Shown: positions 53,978 through 63,271, counted from the stretch's first letter. The stretch is 64,000 nt of DNA from Nocardioides cavernaquae (GCF_003600895.1 NZ_QYRP01000002.1:372001-436000); one strand, 5' to 3'. Program-made: numbers and translations. Notes: a model not told the origin generated them from the letters alone.

Positions 53978-54649
53978 TCAGGCCGGGCGGAGCCACCCCA
54001 GCACGACATCCGCGAACTCCGAGGGCTCCCCCGCGTGCACGTGGTGGCCCGCCTCGATCGTGACCAGGTCACACTCGGGAATCACGCGCACCACCTCCGC
54101 AACCCGCTCGTCCGGGAGGTGCGACGCGGTGCCGCCGGAGACGACGAGGGTCGGCGCAGCGATCCTCGCAAGGTCTGCCCACGCTGAAGTGTCATGGGTC
54201 GAGGCCTCTGCCATGAGTGCCGGGACGGCGGCCCAGTCGAAGTCCAGCTCGCGTCCCGGTCGCTCCGGGATCGGACGCGTGCGCGGGAACGGCGGGATCA
54301 CGTCCTCGATGACCAGCCGCCCGACGAGGTCGGGACGGTGCGCTGCGATGCGGAAGGCGACGCTGCCGCCCATCGAGTGCCCGACCAGCACGACACGCGT
54401 CAGCCCGAGGCGATCGAGCAGCCCCGTCACGTCGGCTTCGATGACGTCGTGGGAGTACACCCCCGGCCAGTCGCTGTCGCCGTGACCACGCAGGTCGACG
54501 GCGTACGTCGTGTGGTCGGCCGCCAGCGCCGGCCGCACCGGATCCCAGCCGGAGGCGCGCTCGCCGAGCCCGTGCAGCAGCACCATCGGCGGACCGTCAC
54601 CTCGCACGTCGTACGCGAGGGTCACGCCACCAACGGCGATCCGCTCCAT
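53978..54649 (-). CDS. Alpha/beta-fold hydrolase
   Basis: 223 residues. The nucleophile elbow is GHSMGG, the oxyanion region LLHGLGERASGW, and a candidate catalytic histidine lies in AGHHVHAGEP. The catalytic Asp is probably in SGGTASHLPDE. It is shorter than most lipases because the cap domain is small. The substrate is unknown. ATG 54649 lies 12 bases after the prfB stop, so they are probably co-transcribed. Confidence 0.88.
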   Translation of the reverse strand: MERIAVGGVTLAYDVRGDGPPMVLLHGLGERASGWDPVRPALAADHTTYAVDLRGHGDSDWPGVYSHDVIEADVTGLLDRLGLTRVVLVGHSMGGSVAFRIAAHRPDLVGRLVIEDVIPPFPRTRPIPERPGRELDFDWAAVPALMAEASTHDTSAWADLARIAAPTLVVSGGTASHLPDERVAEVVRVIPECDLVTIEAGHHVHAGEPSEFADVVLGWLRPA

Positions 54650-54661
54650 GCGGCGCGAGGA

Positions 54662-55777
54662 TCAGGCAGTCTGCTCGACGCCGCCGCGACGCCAGCGGAT
54701 GCCGGCCTCGAGGAAGTCGTCGATCTCGCCGTCGAGGACGGAGGACGGGTTGCCCGACTCCAGGCCGGTGCGCAGGTCCTTGACCAGCTGGTACGGGTTG
54801 AGGACGTAGTTGCGCATCTGGTCGCCCCAGCTCGCCTGGACGTCGCCCTTGAGGTCCTTCTTGAGCGCTGCTTCTTCAGCCTTCTTCAGGGCGAGGAGCT
54901 TGGCCTTCAGGACGACCATGGCGGAGGCCTTGTTCTGCAGCTGCGACTTCTCGTTCTGGCAGGACACGACCACGCCGGTGGGGATGTGCGTCAGGCGCAC
55001 GGCCGAGTCGGTGGTGTTGACCGACTGGCCACCCGGGCCACCGGAGCGGAAGACGTCGGTGCGGATGTCGTTCTCGTCGACGTCGATCTCGTCGGTCTGC
55101 TCGAGCTGCGGGATGACCTCGACCGCGGCGAACGAGGTCTGGCGACGACCCTGGTTGTCGAAGGGGCTGATGCGCACGAGGCGGTGTGTGCCGGACTCGA
55201 CGGACAGCGTGCCGTAGGCATAGGGGGCGCGCACGGCGAACTCGGCAGACTTGATGCCCGCCTCTTCCGCGTAGGAGACGTCGAAGACCTCGACGGGGTA
55301 CTTGTTGCGCTCGGCCCAGCGGGTGTACATCCGCATGAGCTGCTCGGCAAAGTCGGCGGCGTCGACGCCACCGGCACCGGCACGGATCGAGACGATCGCC
55401 TCGCGGGCGTCGTACTCACCGTTGAGGAGCGTGCGGACCTCGAGCACCTCGACCGACTTCTTCAGTCGGACCAGCTCGCGCTCGGACTCCTCCAGCGTGT
55501 CGGCGTCGCCCTCGTCCTGCGCCATCTCGACCATCAGCGCGAGGTCGTCGATGCGGTCCGACAGGCCGGTGAACCGCTCGAGCTCACCGTTGAGCGTGGA
55601 GAGGCGTCCGGTCACCCGCTGCGCGTTGTCCTGGTCGTCCCACAGATCCGGCGCAGCCACCCGCTCGCTGAGGTCGGCGATCTCGCGACGCATCGCGTCC
55701 ACGTCGAGCACCTGCTCGATCGTGTGCATGGTCGCCTGGAGCGTCTTGATCTCGGAGTCGAAGTCGGTGGTTGCCAC
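54662..55777 (-). CDS. prfB: Peptide chain release factor 2
   Basis: 371 residues. The stop-codon recognition motif is SPF (204-206) and the peptidyl-hydrolysis motif GGQ (249-251) in [13 protein letters not shown]2 ends translation at UGA and UAA. There is no programmed in-frame TGA near codon 25, so the E. coli-style autoregulatory frameshift is absent. GTG 55777 is chosen; TAACCT lies 8 bases upstream, a slightly long leaderless spacing. prfB near ftsE-ftsX-smpB is also found in M. tuberculosis. Confidence 0.96.
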   Translation of the reverse strand: MATTDFDSEIKTLQATMHTIEQVLDVDAMRREIADLSERVAAPDLWDDQDNAQRVTGRLSTLNGELERFTGLSDRIDDLALMVEMAQDEGDADTLEESERELVRLKKSVEVLEVRTLLNGEYDAREAIVSIRAGAGGVDAADFAEQLMRMYTRWAERNKYPVEVFDVSYAEEAGIKSAEFAVRAPYAYGTLSVESGTHRLVRISPFDNQGRRQTSFAAVEVIPQLEQTDEIDVDENDIRTDVFRSGGPGGQSVNTTDSAVRLTHIPTGVVVSCQNEKSQLQNKASAMVVLKAKLLALKKAEEAALKKDLKGDVQASWGDQMRNYVLNPYQLVKDLRTGLESGNPSSVLDGEIDDFLEAGIRWRRGGVEQTA

Positions 55778-55856
55778 GAGGGTCAAGGTTACGCCACACG
55801 TCCGGCTCGGCCCCAATGCGGCCGAGCGGTGCCTGCACGGGGCTCCGGAAATGGAA

Positions 55857-55892
55857 AGTCCCCGCAGAGGTCTCGGGTCCTCTGCGGGGACT
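55857..55892 (-). terminator. Hairpin with AGTCCCC/GGGGACT ends after Tad operon
   Basis: AGTCCCCGCAGAGG pairs perfectly with CCTCTGCGGGGACT around an eight-base loop. It lies about 65 bases beyond the last Tad gene on the minus strand. Its ends are like those of hairpins at 21935 and 37832. The rest of the 180-base gap to prfB shows nothing else clear. Confidence 0.8.
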
Positions 55893-55957
55893 GCGTCAAT
55901 TGTGCGACAAATCTTGGGTGAAAACAGACAAACAGCGGCCAAAGTGGCGGAGGTCAC

Positions 55958-56392
55958 TCACTGCCCCAGAACCACCGTCGCAGAGCCACTCGCTCCGACC
56001 CTGGTCGCGGTGATGCCGTCGACGCGGATCGGGAGGTCGAGAGGCGCCGTCAGCCTCACGATCACACGGTCCCCGACCACATCGACCGAGGCGGCGAGCC
56101 CCGGGTGATCGGCGTACGCACCGGTGGCGCGGAGGTGCTCGGCGACACTCTGCCGCGCAGTCTGCACATCAATGGGGACGTGGTCGTCCAGCCCGCCGTC
56201 GTACGCCGCGGCGCCTTGCAGCTGGTCAGCCCCGGCGAGTGCCGCCCCGTCGGCAAGCGTTGCGAGCGACTGCCGCGCGAGGTACGCCGCGGAGGCGTCC
56301 ACCGTGACACCGGTCGCCATCAGAAGGATCAGCGCGAACCCGATGATCATCACGGTCACCTGACCGCTCTCCTCGCCACTGCGGTCACTCAT
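55958..56392 (-). CDS. TadG-like pilus-assembly protein
   Basis: 144 residues. The N-terminus SGEESGQVTVMIIGFALILL is the pilin-like TadG/TadE membrane helix, with the E/Q-x-G pattern before it; ATLADGAALAGADQL follows. Such pseudopilins help build Flp/Tad pili. It is the last gene of the operon, with a four-base overlap with the preceding TadE gene. The C-terminal half is a small beta-rich domain without known motifs. Confidence 0.82.
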   Translation of the reverse strand: MSDRSGEESGQVTVMIIGFALILLMATGVTVDASAAYLARQSLATLADGAALAGADQLQGAAAYDGGLDDHVPIDVQTARQSVAEHLRATGAYADHPGLAASVDVVGDRVIVRLTAPLDLPIRVDGITATRVGASGSATVVLGQ

Positions 56393-56838
56393 GGCGACAG
56401 GTCCCGGTAGCGGCCGATCGGCACCCTGTGCTCGGCGCTCACGGCGAACGTCGGAGCATCTCCCCCGAGCGCCGGCGGCGACAGCGGCAGCGTCACCCGC
56501 GAACCGATCTGCACCACGATCGTCTTGCCGCGCGCATGACACGGCGGCGGCCCGGGCTGGCAGGTGATCGCCAGGTCGAACGGATGCCCGTCGAGTCCCT
56601 GGTCTGCCAGCGCGATGAGGGCAGCAGCTCGTGCCTGGCGAGCCCCCTCTGCATCCGTGTCTGCCAGTGCATAGGCACGGCCCGCGGCCCGCGACGCCGC
56701 AGCGACCCCGAACGCGCCGCGCTGGACATCGAAGACCGCGATCAGGACGTAGACGAGCGGGACCAGCAGGAGCATGCCGAGCCAGACGAACTCCACGAGC
56801 GCGCTGCCCTGCTCGTCACGGGACGTCCCCCGCCTCAT
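56389..56838 (-). CDS. TadE-family pseudopilin
   Basis: 149 residues. After a basic leader comes the TadE signature DEQGSALVEFVWLGMLLLVP followed by a long helix. The C-terminal domain holds two cysteines (ITCQPGPPPCHARG) that could form a disulfide. ATG 56838 has GAGGAG 5 bases upstream and overlaps the stop of the upstream TadE gene (ATGA). It would be processed by a prepilin peptidase, which is not encoded in the window. Confidence 0.85.
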   Translation of the reverse strand: MRRGTSRDEQGSALVEFVWLGMLLLVPLVYVLIAVFDVQRGAFGVAAASRAAGRAYALADTDAEGARQARAAALIALADQGLDGHPFDLAITCQPGPPPCHARGKTIVVQIGSRVTLPLSPPALGGDAPTFAVSAEHRVPIGRYRDLSP

Positions 56839-57227
56839 GGTGACTCCTCGATCGCGTGCCCGTCGACGTCGAGCCGGACCGCAGGACCCCACAGGCCGAG
56901 GGGTGGGACATCGGCGATGACCCGCACCTCCACGGCCGGCCGACCATCGAGCACGACCTCTCGTGCGGTGACGCGTTGGGCGAACTGTCCGGAGACAGCT
57001 CCGGCGATCTGCTCGCGGGTCCGCGCCGCACCGTCAGCCGGCCCGCGGTCGGCCGTCGCGGCGAGCCGCGCGCCGTCCGAGGCTGCCGCGATCAGGGTGT
57101 TGCGGACGTGCAGGACCAGCGCGAGCTGAAGGATGCCCAGCACGAGCGGCAGCAGGACGACCGTCACCAGCACGAAGTCGACGATGGCCGACCCTGCTTC
57201 GTCAGCCCTGGACCTGTGACAACGCAT
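56835..57227 (-). CDS. TadE-family pseudopilin
   Basis: 130 residues. DEAGSAIVDFVLVTVVLLPL is the TadE-type N-terminal segment, then LHVRNTLIAAASDGARLAAT. The second half is a small soluble domain. ATG 57227 overlaps the 3' end of the small pilin-like gene by 26 bases. Together with the next two genes this gives three pseudopilins in a row, a common Tad arrangement in actinobacteria. Confidence 0.85.
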   Translation of the reverse strand: MRCHRSRADEAGSAIVDFVLVTVVLLPLVLGILQLALVLHVRNTLIAAASDGARLAATADRGPADGAARTREQIAGAVSGQFAQRVTAREVVLDGRPAVEVRVIADVPPLGLWGPAVRLDVDGHAIEESP

Positions 57228-57396
57228 CGTTCAGCATCTGCTGGAGCTCCGGCCCAGCGAACCTCCAGAGCATGGTGACCAGGCCGGCCGTCATGATCGT
57301 GACCAGCACCCAGCCCGGCACGTCCCCTCGCTCGTCGCGACGTCGACTGCACGTGAGGCTCACCCACAGGCGCCCCCACACCATCCACGTGTCCAC
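57202..57396 (-). CDS. Small pilin-like membrane protein (Flp position)
   Basis: 64 residues. After a basic leader, RRDERGDVPGWVLVTIMTAG is followed by a single hydrophobic helix and a short tail (QQMLNDALSQV). It takes the place of the major Flp pilin, but the usual ERGATAVEYGL-type prepilin motif is replaced by ERGDVPGWVLV. GTG 57396 has AAAGGA 8 bases upstream. It may be the pilus subunit, or an accessory part with the true pilin elsewhere. Confidence 0.72.
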   Translation of the reverse strand: MDTWMVWGRLWVSLTCSRRRDERGDVPGWVLVTIMTAGLVTMLWRFAGPELQQMLNDALSQVQG

Positions 57397-57420
57397 CCGA
57401 GATTCCTTTCGTTGTGCCCC

Positions 57421-58356
57421 TCAGGGCGTCACCAGACTGAGCCCGACCACTCCGGGCCAGAACGCGAAGACGATCGTCACCGGCAGCACCAGGAAGACGA
57501 CCGGGACCATCATCAGGACCTCCTTGCGGGCGCCTGCCTCAATCAGCTCCCGCCGCCCGGCCTCACGCACGTCAGCGGCCTGCGCATGCAGGACGTCTGC
57601 CAGCGGCGTGCCCCGCTCGACCGCCACCGCGATGCCCTCGGCGAACCGCGCCACCAAGGGGACGCCGGTGCGCGCGGCGAGCGTGTCGAAGGCCTGGCTG
57701 ACCGGAGTGCCGGTCCGGACCTCGGAGAGGACCCGCGCCAGCTCACCCGACAACGCGCCACGGCTCCGCGCGACCACCCGGTCGAGGGCAGCGACCGGCC
57801 CTTCACCAGCCGCAACGGCCAGTGCCAGGAGCTCCGCCACCGCCGGAAACTCCAGCAGGAGGGCACGCTCACGGTCACGAACGCGCGCGGTGAGCCGCTG
57901 GTCGGCGAGGACGACCCCGCCTGCAAACCCGAGCCCGCACAGGACGAGGAGCGGGGCCACATCGCTCGCGCCGCCGCTCTGCCACGAGTCCAGCAGCCCG
58001 TATGTCGCGGCGAGGGCGAAGCCGACCAGCCCCCACACCACCTGTTGCACGCGGAAGTCCTGCACGGTCCGGTCCAGGCCGGCGCGCTCGAGTCGACGCC
58101 GCACGGACGGAGCACCGCCGAGCACCTGCTCCAGCCGCCGCGCGGCGTTGTGGAGCGCCGGCCCGAACACCGACCGCGCAGTGCCCGCCCCGACCGGCAC
58201 CCTGACCGCCCACTCGGGCCGCGGGAGGTCCCGCAGGTAGGGCATGACCCGCACACCCAGGTCGAGACCGCGCAGGGCAACCAGGCGGAGGATGACCAGG
58301 AAGATGCCGGCACCGGCGACCCCGCCGATCAGAGCACCCACCATCGCGGGACTCAC
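57421..58356 (-). CDS. tadC: TadC-type type II/IV secretion F-domain protein
   Basis: 311 residues. Membrane helices at the N-terminus and three to four towards the C-terminus frame a T2SSF domain (LLEFPAVAELLALAVAAGEG, ALSGELARVLSEVRTGTPVS). It forms the inner-membrane platform with TadB. Start GTG 58356 overlaps the tadB stop (GTGA). The last helix PVVFLVLPVTIVFAFWPGVV is typical of TadC. A gap of 24 bases separates it from the pilin-like gene. Confidence 0.88.
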   Translation of the reverse strand: MSPAMVGALIGGVAGAGIFLVILRLVALRGLDLGVRVMPYLRDLPRPEWAVRVPVGAGTARSVFGPALHNAARRLEQVLGGAPSVRRRLERAGLDRTVQDFRVQQVVWGLVGFALAATYGLLDSWQSGGASDVAPLLVLCGLGFAGGVVLADQRLTARVRDRERALLLEFPAVAELLALAVAAGEGPVAALDRVVARSRGALSGELARVLSEVRTGTPVSQAFDTLAARTGVPLVARFAEGIAVAVERGTPLADVLHAQAADVREAGRRELIEAGARKEVLMMVPVVFLVLPVTIVFAFWPGVVGLSLVTP

Positions 58357-59204
58357 GCGAGGATCCTCTGCTCCGTCGGGAGCCGGCCGATGCGCATCAT
58401 GAGCCGGTAGGCCACGACGCAGCACACGGCACCACCGAAGATCACGACAGCGCCGGCAGCTGACGAGTAGCGGGCAATGACGGCGGGCTGGAAGGAGAGA
58501 AGGAGAAGCACGACCCACGGCGCCGCCACCGCAAGGCGCGCACCAGCGATCGTCCAGGCCTGGCGCGACTCGAGCTCCGAGCGCGTGCGTGCGTCCTGGC
58601 GAAGGAACGACGAAAGATTGCGCAGGAGACGACCGAGATCGCCGCCACCCACCTCCCGCGCGATCCGCAGCGACTCCACGACGCGGTCGCCCACCGGATC
58701 CGAGAGGTGCGACTTGAGCCGGTCCAGGCTGTCGGCGAACCGGCCGCTCACCTGGTAGTCGAGCGCGAAGCGCGCGAAAGCCGGGCGCAACGACTCCGGG
58801 CCCCGCACCCCGAGTGCGCTCAGGGCCTCAGGCAGCGACATCCCGGCACGGACGGCGCTGGCCAGGTTGTCAACGGCCTCCGGCCAGACCTCGGCGAAGT
58901 CGCGCTGCCGCCGCCGCGCCCGACCAGCAACGATGGCGAGCGGGAGGTAGCCGGCGAGGACAGCGAACACGACGGCGACCGGCCACGCACGGGAGAGGGC
59001 CAGGAGTGCCGTCCCGGCGACGAGCGCGCAGGCGGCGCAGAGGAGGACAAGGCTCCGCGAGGACACCGCCGCCAGGCCGGCACGCGCGAGCAGCTGCTCC
59101 GTGCGACCGGCAGGGGCCTTGCGGGCGCTGGTGCGGGGCAGCGCGAACGCCGACCAGATCAGCAACAGGCCGATGCCTGCCCCCAGACCCAGGAGCACGC
59201 CCAC
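58353..59204 (-). CDS. tadB: TadB-type secretion F-domain protein
   Basis: 283 residues. Two N-terminal membrane helices, a second pair near 80-120, and a T2SSF domain (VWPEAVDNLASAVRAGMSLP, LRIAREVGGGDLGRLLRNLS) followed by two more helices. It is the partner of TadC in the pilus base. GTG 59204 has GGAGGG 7 bases upstream and lies one base from the tadA stop. Confidence 0.88.
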   Translation of the reverse strand: MGVLLGLGAGIGLLLIWSAFALPRTSARKAPAGRTEQLLARAGLAAVSSRSLVLLCAACALVAGTALLALSRAWPVAVVFAVLAGYLPLAIVAGRARRRQRDFAEVWPEAVDNLASAVRAGMSLPEALSALGVRGPESLRPAFARFALDYQVSGRFADSLDRLKSHLSDPVGDRVVESLRIAREVGGGDLGRLLRNLSSFLRQDARTRSELESRQAWTIAGARLAVAAPWVVLLLLSFQPAVIARYSSAAGAVVIFGGAVCCVVAYRLMMRIGRLPTEQRILA

Positions 59205-59205
59205 G

Positions 59206-60456
59206 TCAGTGCCCTCCGAGCAGTGCGAGGACGTCGATGTTGGCCCGGCGATAGCGCTCGACATGAGGTGGCATGCCGCCGGTGGCACGCAGCCCGTGCT
59301 CATCACGGAGGAAGATCGGCTCGGTCTCGATCACGCCCTGCTCCACGCGTCCCGGGACCGCCACGATCTCGAGCGTGCGGCGCGCGCCCGACGCATCGAT
59401 GCCGAGGTGGACGACGAGGTCGACGCTGCCGGCGACGGTGGGCGTCACAAACCCTGCGTGGACGTTGGGACCGGCCAGCAGGGGCAGGGCAGACAGCTTC
59501 GTCAGCGCATCTCGCGCGGAGTTGGCGTGGAGCGTGCACATGCCGGGCAGGCCTGAATTGAGCGCGAGGAGCATGTCGAGGCTCTCCTCTGCCCGGACCT
59601 CGCCGACGATGATGCGGCTGGGCCGCATGCGCAGCGACTCCTTGACCAGGGAGCGCAGCGTCACCTCCCCCGTCCCTTCGAGCCCGGCCTGGCGGGTCTG
59701 GAGAGGCACCCAGTCCGGGTGCGGAAACCGCAGCTCGAAGACCTCCTCAGCCGAGATCACGCGCTCGGTCCCGGGGATCGCGGCGGCGAGGCAGTTCAGG
59801 AAAGTGGTCTTGCCGGTCTGCGTGCCGCCGGCGACCAGGATGTTCAACCCCGCACGCACGCTGGCCTCGAGGAACGACGCGGCGTTGTGGCTGAGGCTGC
59901 CGAGGTCGACCAGGTCGCCGAGCCGGGTCGCCCGGAGTGTGTGCTTGCGGATGTTGACCGGCATGAAGCCGCGGGCGATGCCCTCGAGCACCACGTGCAG
60001 CCGGTTGCCGTCCGGGAGCATCGCGTCCACGAAGGGCTGGCTGAGGTCGATGCGACGCCCGCTCGACTTGAGCATGCGCTCGACGAGCTCGGCCACCTGG
60101 GTCCTGGTGAGGACGGTCGTCGTCAGCTCGTGTCGACCCTGCCTGGCGATGAAGACCTGACTTGGTTCGTTGATCCAGATCTCCTCGACCTCCGGGTCAT
60201 CGAGGTAGGGCTGGAGGGGGCCGAAGCCAGCGACCCGCGCGACCAGCTCGCCGACCATGCGCTGCGGATCGGGCACCGGAACGACCTGGCCGGTGAGGCT
60301 GCGCTCATCGTGGGCACGCACCGCTTCCTCCGCGATCCGACGCACGAGAGCGGTCTCTTCCTGAGGGTCGACACCGTCCGCCCGGATGCGCTCTCGCACG
60401 CGCGCATCGAGCAGCTCGACGAGCGCTCCGTGCGCATCGGCGTACGCAACGACCAT
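59206..60456 (-). CDS. tadA: TadA/CpaF pilus-assembly ATPase
   Basis: 416 residues. Walker A is AGGTQTGKTT (209-218); the Asp box is ERVISAEEVFELRF, Walker B RPSRIIVGEVRAEE, and the His box LCTLHANSA-like (GMCTLHANSARDALTKL). It powers Flp/Tad pilus extension or retraction, sitting on the TadB-TadC platform. ATG 60456 is the first start. TadZ, TadV prepilin peptidase and the secretin parts are not in the window, as is normal for Gram-positive Tad loci that lack an outer membrane. It is divergent from the CmpX-like gene. Confidence 0.93.
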   Translation of the reverse strand: MVVAYADAHGALVELLDARVRERIRADGVDPQEETALVRRIAEEAVRAHDERSLTGQVVPVPDPQRMVGELVARVAGFGPLQPYLDDPEVEEIWINEPSQVFIARQGRHELTTTVLTRTQVAELVERMLKSSGRRIDLSQPFVDAMLPDGNRLHVVLEGIARGFMPVNIRKHTLRATRLGDLVDLGSLSHNAASFLEASVRAGLNILVAGGTQTGKTTFLNCLAAAIPGTERVISAEEVFELRFPHPDWVPLQTRQAGLEGTGEVTLRSLVKESLRMRPSRIIVGEVRAEESLDMLLALNSGLPGMCTLHANSARDALTKLSALPLLAGPNVHAGFVTPTVAGSVDLVVHLGIDASGARRTLEIVAVPGRVEQGVIETEPIFLRDEHGLRATGGMPPHVERYRRANIDVLALLGGH

Positions 60457-60611
60457 GGTGGATCCCCTGTCCCGAGTAGAGGTCTCCCGAGGAGTTCTAC
60501 GCTCGCCGCACGACGCTTGGCAAGCACCAGTAGGCGGGCCCTGTGGACAAAGGGCGTGATAAGAAAGTGGAGGTAACTGTCCAGAGATGACTCCGCTCGG
60601 GAGGAAAATCC

Positions 60612-61364
60612 ATGGCTACATCTGTTCACGCTGCCCTCACGCCGTTGGCGATCGATTGGCAGACACCCGTCAAGGACGGCCTCAGCTCCATCGCCACGTT
60701 CGTGCCGAAGCTGCTGATCTTCCTGTTGATCCTCTTCATCGCCTGGCTCATCGCCAAGGGCGTCGCGAAGTTCCTCGGACTCGTCCTCGGCCGGTTGGGG
60801 TTCAACGCGCTGCTCACCAAGGCCGGTGCTGACGACGTGCTCCGCGGAGCCCAGATCGAGCCGATCGGCCTGATCACGAAACTCGCCTACTACTTCATCC
60901 TGCTGATCGGCCTGCAGCTCGCGCTGTCGGCGTTCGGCCCCACCAACCCGGTCAGCCAGCTGGTCGACAAGATCGTGCTGTGGCTGCCGCAGGCGTTCGT
61001 CGCGATCGTCATCGTGATCATCGCCGGCGCCGTCGCCAACGCGGTCAAGGACCTGCTGGCTGCCAGCCTGGGCGGCGTGTCCTACGGCGGCCTGCTGGCC
61101 AAGATCGTCGGCGGCTTCATCGTCGCCCTCGGTGTCATCGCGGCGCTCAACCAGATCGGCATCGGCACCTCGGTCACCCTGCCCGTGCTGATCACGGTCC
61201 TCGCGACTGTCGGCGGCATTCTCGTCGTCGGCGTCGGCGGCGGGCTGATCGGACCGATGCGTTCACGCTGGGAGGGCTGGCTCACCCAGATCTCCGCAGA
61301 CGCGGCGGCCTCGGGCCAGCAGGGCCAGCACGCCAACAGCTCCTACGAGCCGACCACGTTCTGA
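60612..61364 (+). CDS. CmpX-like (MscS-related) small membrane protein
   Basis: 250 residues with about five hydrophobic segments. The first (PKLLIFLLILFIAWLIAKGV) and the repeated AVANAVKDLLAASLGG pore-like motif fit the TM-helix family related to MscS channels; the soluble beta domain of full MscS is absent. It may be a small pressure- or osmotic-responsive channel. ATG 60612 has GGGAGG 7 bases upstream. The 155 bases before it hold the divergent promoters, which I could not place exactly. A hairpin terminator follows the stop. Confidence 0.78.
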   Translation: MATSVHAALTPLAIDWQTPVKDGLSSIATFVPKLLIFLLILFIAWLIAKGVAKFLGLVLGRLGFNALLTKAGADDVLRGAQIEPIGLITKLAYYFILLIGLQLALSAFGPTNPVSQLVDKIVLWLPQAFVAIVIVIIAGAVANAVKDLLAASLGGVSYGGLLAKIVGGFIVALGVIAALNQIGIGTSVTLPVLITVLATVGGILVVGVGGGLIGPMRSRWEGWLTQISADAAASGQQGQHANSSYEPTTF

Positions 61365-61404
61365 ACGGTCTGATCTGACAGCACGACACGCACAACCAAG
61401 CACT

Positions 61405-61440
61405 GCCGGCCGTCTGGGGACTGATCCCGGGCGGCCGTCG
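61405..61440. terminator. Hairpin between CmpX-like gene and LigD polymerase gene
   Basis: CGGCCG pairs with a second CGGCCG and the inner GGGA pairs with TCCC around CTGA. It contains TGGGGACTG like other hairpins here. It lies between convergent stops and probably terminates both. Confidence 0.65.
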
Positions 61441-61460
61441 GTGTCTGTGCCGCTCGAGGC

Positions 61461-62366
61461 TCAGGCGAAGAGGTCGCCGTGCTCGGCCACCCGGGCAAGC
61501 ACCTCGGTGAAGCTGAACTGCTCCAGCGCGAAGGGGTCCTCCGACCCCGCCTCGACCTCGGCCCACGTCACCGGCGTTGCCACGGTCGGCCGCTCCCGTC
61601 CGCGCAACGAGTACGGCGCCACCGTGGTCTTCGAGCCGGCGTTCTGCGACCAGTCGAGGAAGATCTTCCCCGCCCGACGCGCCTTCGTCATGGTGGCGGT
61701 GACCAGCTTCGGGTGCTCCTCCTGGAGCGCCTCGGCAATCTCCTTCGCGAGTGCGGTCGTGCCGTCGGGGTCGAGGTCGCCCGGCAGCGCGGCGTACAGG
61801 TGCAGGCCCTTGGAGCCACTCGTCACCGGGCGTACGTCGAGGCCACGATCGCCGAGCGCCGACCGGACCAGCAGGGCCACCTCGCAGCACTGCATCAGAC
61901 CGGCACCATCGCCCGGGTCGAGGTCCACCACCAGTCGGTCAGGGTTCTCCGGCACCCCGTCCGTCGAGACACGCCACTGGTGGACGTGCAGCTCGAGCGA
62001 GGCCAGGTTGGCCAGGTAGACCAGCGGCGCCAGGCCGTCGATGATCGGGAACCGCAGCTCGCCCGCGTCACCACTCGCGGTCCGCGAGCCGGTGGTCGGA
62101 ACCGTCGCAGTGCGCAGCCAGCGCGGGGCACCGGCGGGCGCGTTCTTCTCGAAGAAGCTCTTGTCCTGGACCCCGTGTGGCCAGCGGATCCGGGTCACCG
62201 CGCGGTTGGCGATGTGCGGCAGCAGCACCGGCGCGATCTGGACGTAGTAGTTGAGCACCTCGCCCTTGGTCGTGCCCGTGACCGGATAGAGGACCTTGTC
62301 GAGGTTGCTCAGCGTCAGACGGTGCCCGTCGACCTCGGTGACGACCTCGGTGCCGGCCGGGCTCAC
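61461..62366 (-). CDS. LigD-type primase-polymerase
   Basis: 301 residues of the archaeo-eukaryotic primase fold. Motifs are LSNLDKVLYP near the start, VDLDPGD (metal-binding Asp pair), SGSKGLHLYA and KIFLDWSQN. LigD polymerases fill gaps and add nucleotides during non-homologous end joining. Here the polymerase is a separate gene, not fused to the ligase. GTG 62366 overlaps the ligase stop (GTGA), so both are translated together. Confidence 0.92.
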   Translation of the reverse strand: MSPAGTEVVTEVDGHRLTLSNLDKVLYPVTGTTKGEVLNYYVQIAPVLLPHIANRAVTRIRWPHGVQDKSFFEKNAPAGAPRWLRTATVPTTGSRTASGDAGELRFPIIDGLAPLVYLANLASLELHVHQWRVSTDGVPENPDRLVVDLDPGDGAGLMQCCEVALLVRSALGDRGLDVRPVTSGSKGLHLYAALPGDLDPDGTTALAKEIAEALQEEHPKLVTATMTKARRAGKIFLDWSQNAGSKTTVAPYSLRGRERPTVATPVTWAEVEAGSEDPFALEQFSFTEVLARVAEHGDLFA

Positions 62367-63271
62367 GACTGCCCCTCCAGGTCCGCGGGGGTGAGGTCGC
62401 TCCGCGTCCCTCGGTATGACGGCTGCCGGAGCCGGCCGTCGTGGGTGACGCCCAGTGACTCGACGTCGACGACCACGACCGGCTCGACCCAGTGGGTGCC
62501 GACCGCATCGGTCTTGGCGATCGGGGTGACGAACGGACTGTCCGCCCGGGCGATGGCTCCGAGCAGTGGCAGCAGCGACACCCCCGCGCGGCCGGCCAGC
62601 CCGCTGCCCACCCGGCCACGGAAGACGAGCCCCTCGGGGGTCGGCTCCCCCACCAGCAAGGCGCCGAGCCGTGCATCGCTGCCCTTCTCGCCACGCCAGC
62701 CACCGATGACGACCGACCGCCGCGGGCGATGCGGGAACTTCAGCCACTCGCGGCTGCGCACCCCCGGCCGGTACGCCGCGGAGCGCCGCTTCGACACGAT
62801 CCCCTCAAGCCCCTGGGCGGCCGTGGCCTCCAGCAACAGCTCGCCGTCGTCGTACGTCGCGGGGACGACCCAGTGTTCGTCGCCGAGGTGGAGCGCCTCG
62901 AGCTCGGCGCGGCGTTCGTGCCAGGGCAGCGGCATCAGGTCACGGCCGTCGAGCGCCAGCAGGTCGAAGACGTAGAGCCTGGCCTGACCACCGCGCTGAA
63001 GGGCGCCGAAGGTGGGGCGACCGACGTCGTCAGGCGCCGCCAGCTCGCCGTCCAGCAGCATCGTGCGGCCGAGCGACGACAGCGCGGCGAGCTGCGGAAA
63101 CTCGCGGGTCCGCTCGTTGCCGTTGCGGGTGAAGACCTGCAACCCCGTGGGCCCGACGTCCACGATGGACCGGATGCCATCCCACTTGATCTCGTGCACC
63201 CAGTCGGACCCCTCGGGCACACGGTCGCCCTTGGTCGCGAGCATGGGCGGCACGAACGGCATGGGCATCAT
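62363..63271 (-). CDS. ATP-dependent DNA ligase (NHEJ type)
   Basis: 302 residues. The nucleotidyl-lysine motif is EIKWDGIRSI (K29), then LDGELAAPD (motif III) and GLEGIVSKR (motif IV), and the OB-fold region begins near 215 (GWRGEKGSDARLGALLVGE). It seals breaks in non-homologous end joining with Ku and LigD polymerase. I start at ATG 63271; ATGs at 63295, 63268 and 63262 are possible. It is divergent from Ku, and with the longest start the two 5' ends would overlap. Confidence 0.9.
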   Translation of the reverse strand: MMPMPFVPPMLATKGDRVPEGSDWVHEIKWDGIRSIVDVGPTGLQVFTRNGNERTREFPQLAALSSLGRTMLLDGELAAPDDVGRPTFGALQRGGQARLYVFDLLALDGRDLMPLPWHERRAELEALHLGDEHWVVPATYDDGELLLEATAAQGLEGIVSKRRSAAYRPGVRSREWLKFPHRPRRSVVIGGWRGEKGSDARLGALLVGEPTPEGLVFRGRVGSGLAGRAGVSLLPLLGAIARADSPFVTPIAKTDAVGTHWVEPVVVVDVESLGVTHDGRLRQPSYRGTRSDLTPADLEGQS

